Part shown: piece after piece, positions 31,672-31,702 of the stretch
Position numbering within the stretch: position 1 is the first letter of the stretch
Layout of the letters: every line of letters begins with the position of its first letter
NCBI GenBank assembly: GCA_049718665.1
Contig: JBNARO010000023.1
Span: 1-31,702, forward strand
DNA length: 31,702 bases
Source of the DNA: NZ13-RE01 sp049718665
GTDB taxonomy: Bacteria; Dictyoglomota; Dictyoglomia; Dictyoglomales; Dictyoglomaceae
Reading direction: 5' to 3'
Translations under genes and position numbers: made by a program
The notes under the pieces: model-generated
Databases searched by the model: none
What the model was told of the DNA's origin: nothing
The model's input: only the letters and a program-made list of their open reading frames with translations

Positions 31672-31702
31672 CCCTCAAATATTAGGACAAGTCTTCTTTT
31701 CT

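Overview
This AT-rich window has strong Shine-Dalgarno sites, very tight operons (ATGA and TAATG overlaps) and thermophile-like proteins rich in Lys, Glu and Ile. The gene set suggests an anaerobic, sugar-fermenting thermophile. Dictyoglomus is my best guess, inferred from composition and gene content and not proven here.

Layout. 1-3271: an operon of electron-transfer flavoprotein subunits (etfB, etfA) and a GlcD-type FAD 2-hydroxyacid dehydrogenase. 3288-4694: a convergent GH29 alpha-L-fucosidase. 4810-8258: a gene graveyard. It holds the wreck of a HEPN/MNT toxin-antitoxin pair, a broken FIST-GAF-GGDEF sensor, a second broken MNT/HepT pair, and an insertion-sequence remnant. 8449-8643: a small DUF2892 membrane protein sharing a bidirectional terminator with the next block.

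8690-22040 is the most interesting part. A minus-strand operon (GntR/FCD regulator, suyA, suyB) diverges from a plus-strand operon. The plus operon encodes an aldehyde dehydrogenase, a TalC-type transaldolase, a LarA-family Ni-dependent 2-hydroxyacid racemase homologue, a sugar-binding protein, two permeases, a GH31 glycosidase, a FucI/AraA-like sugar isomerase and a MalK-like ATPase. SuyAB (sulfolactate sulfo-lyase) is recognisable by its end motifs. Together the genes read as a complete route for a sulfonated sugar, most simply sulfoquinovose: uptake, glycoside cleavage, aldose-ketose isomerisation, transaldolase cleavage to sulfolactaldehyde, oxidation to sulfolactate, racemisation, and C-S cleavage to pyruvate plus sulfite. 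The LarA homologue would solve the known stereochemical mismatch between (S)-sulfolactate made by the dehydrogenase and (R)-sulfolactate used by SuyAB. The GH31 enzyme lacks the sulfonate-binding residues of the classical sulfoquinovosidase YihQ, so if the reading is right its recognition mode is new.

22085-25774: a minus-strand operon tldD-tldE-aldo/keto reductase (Gpr/YghZ type). 25856-26488: two more decayed genes, a secreted protein and the first 65 residues of a 2-oxoacid dehydrogenase E1-alpha. 26516-31479: a rhamnose-type ABC importer operon (binding protein, double ATPase, two permeases) ending in a sensory-rhodopsin-transducer-like protein, with a consensus promoter at 31606-31634. 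An IS-end-like repeat lies at 31648-31671, just upstream.
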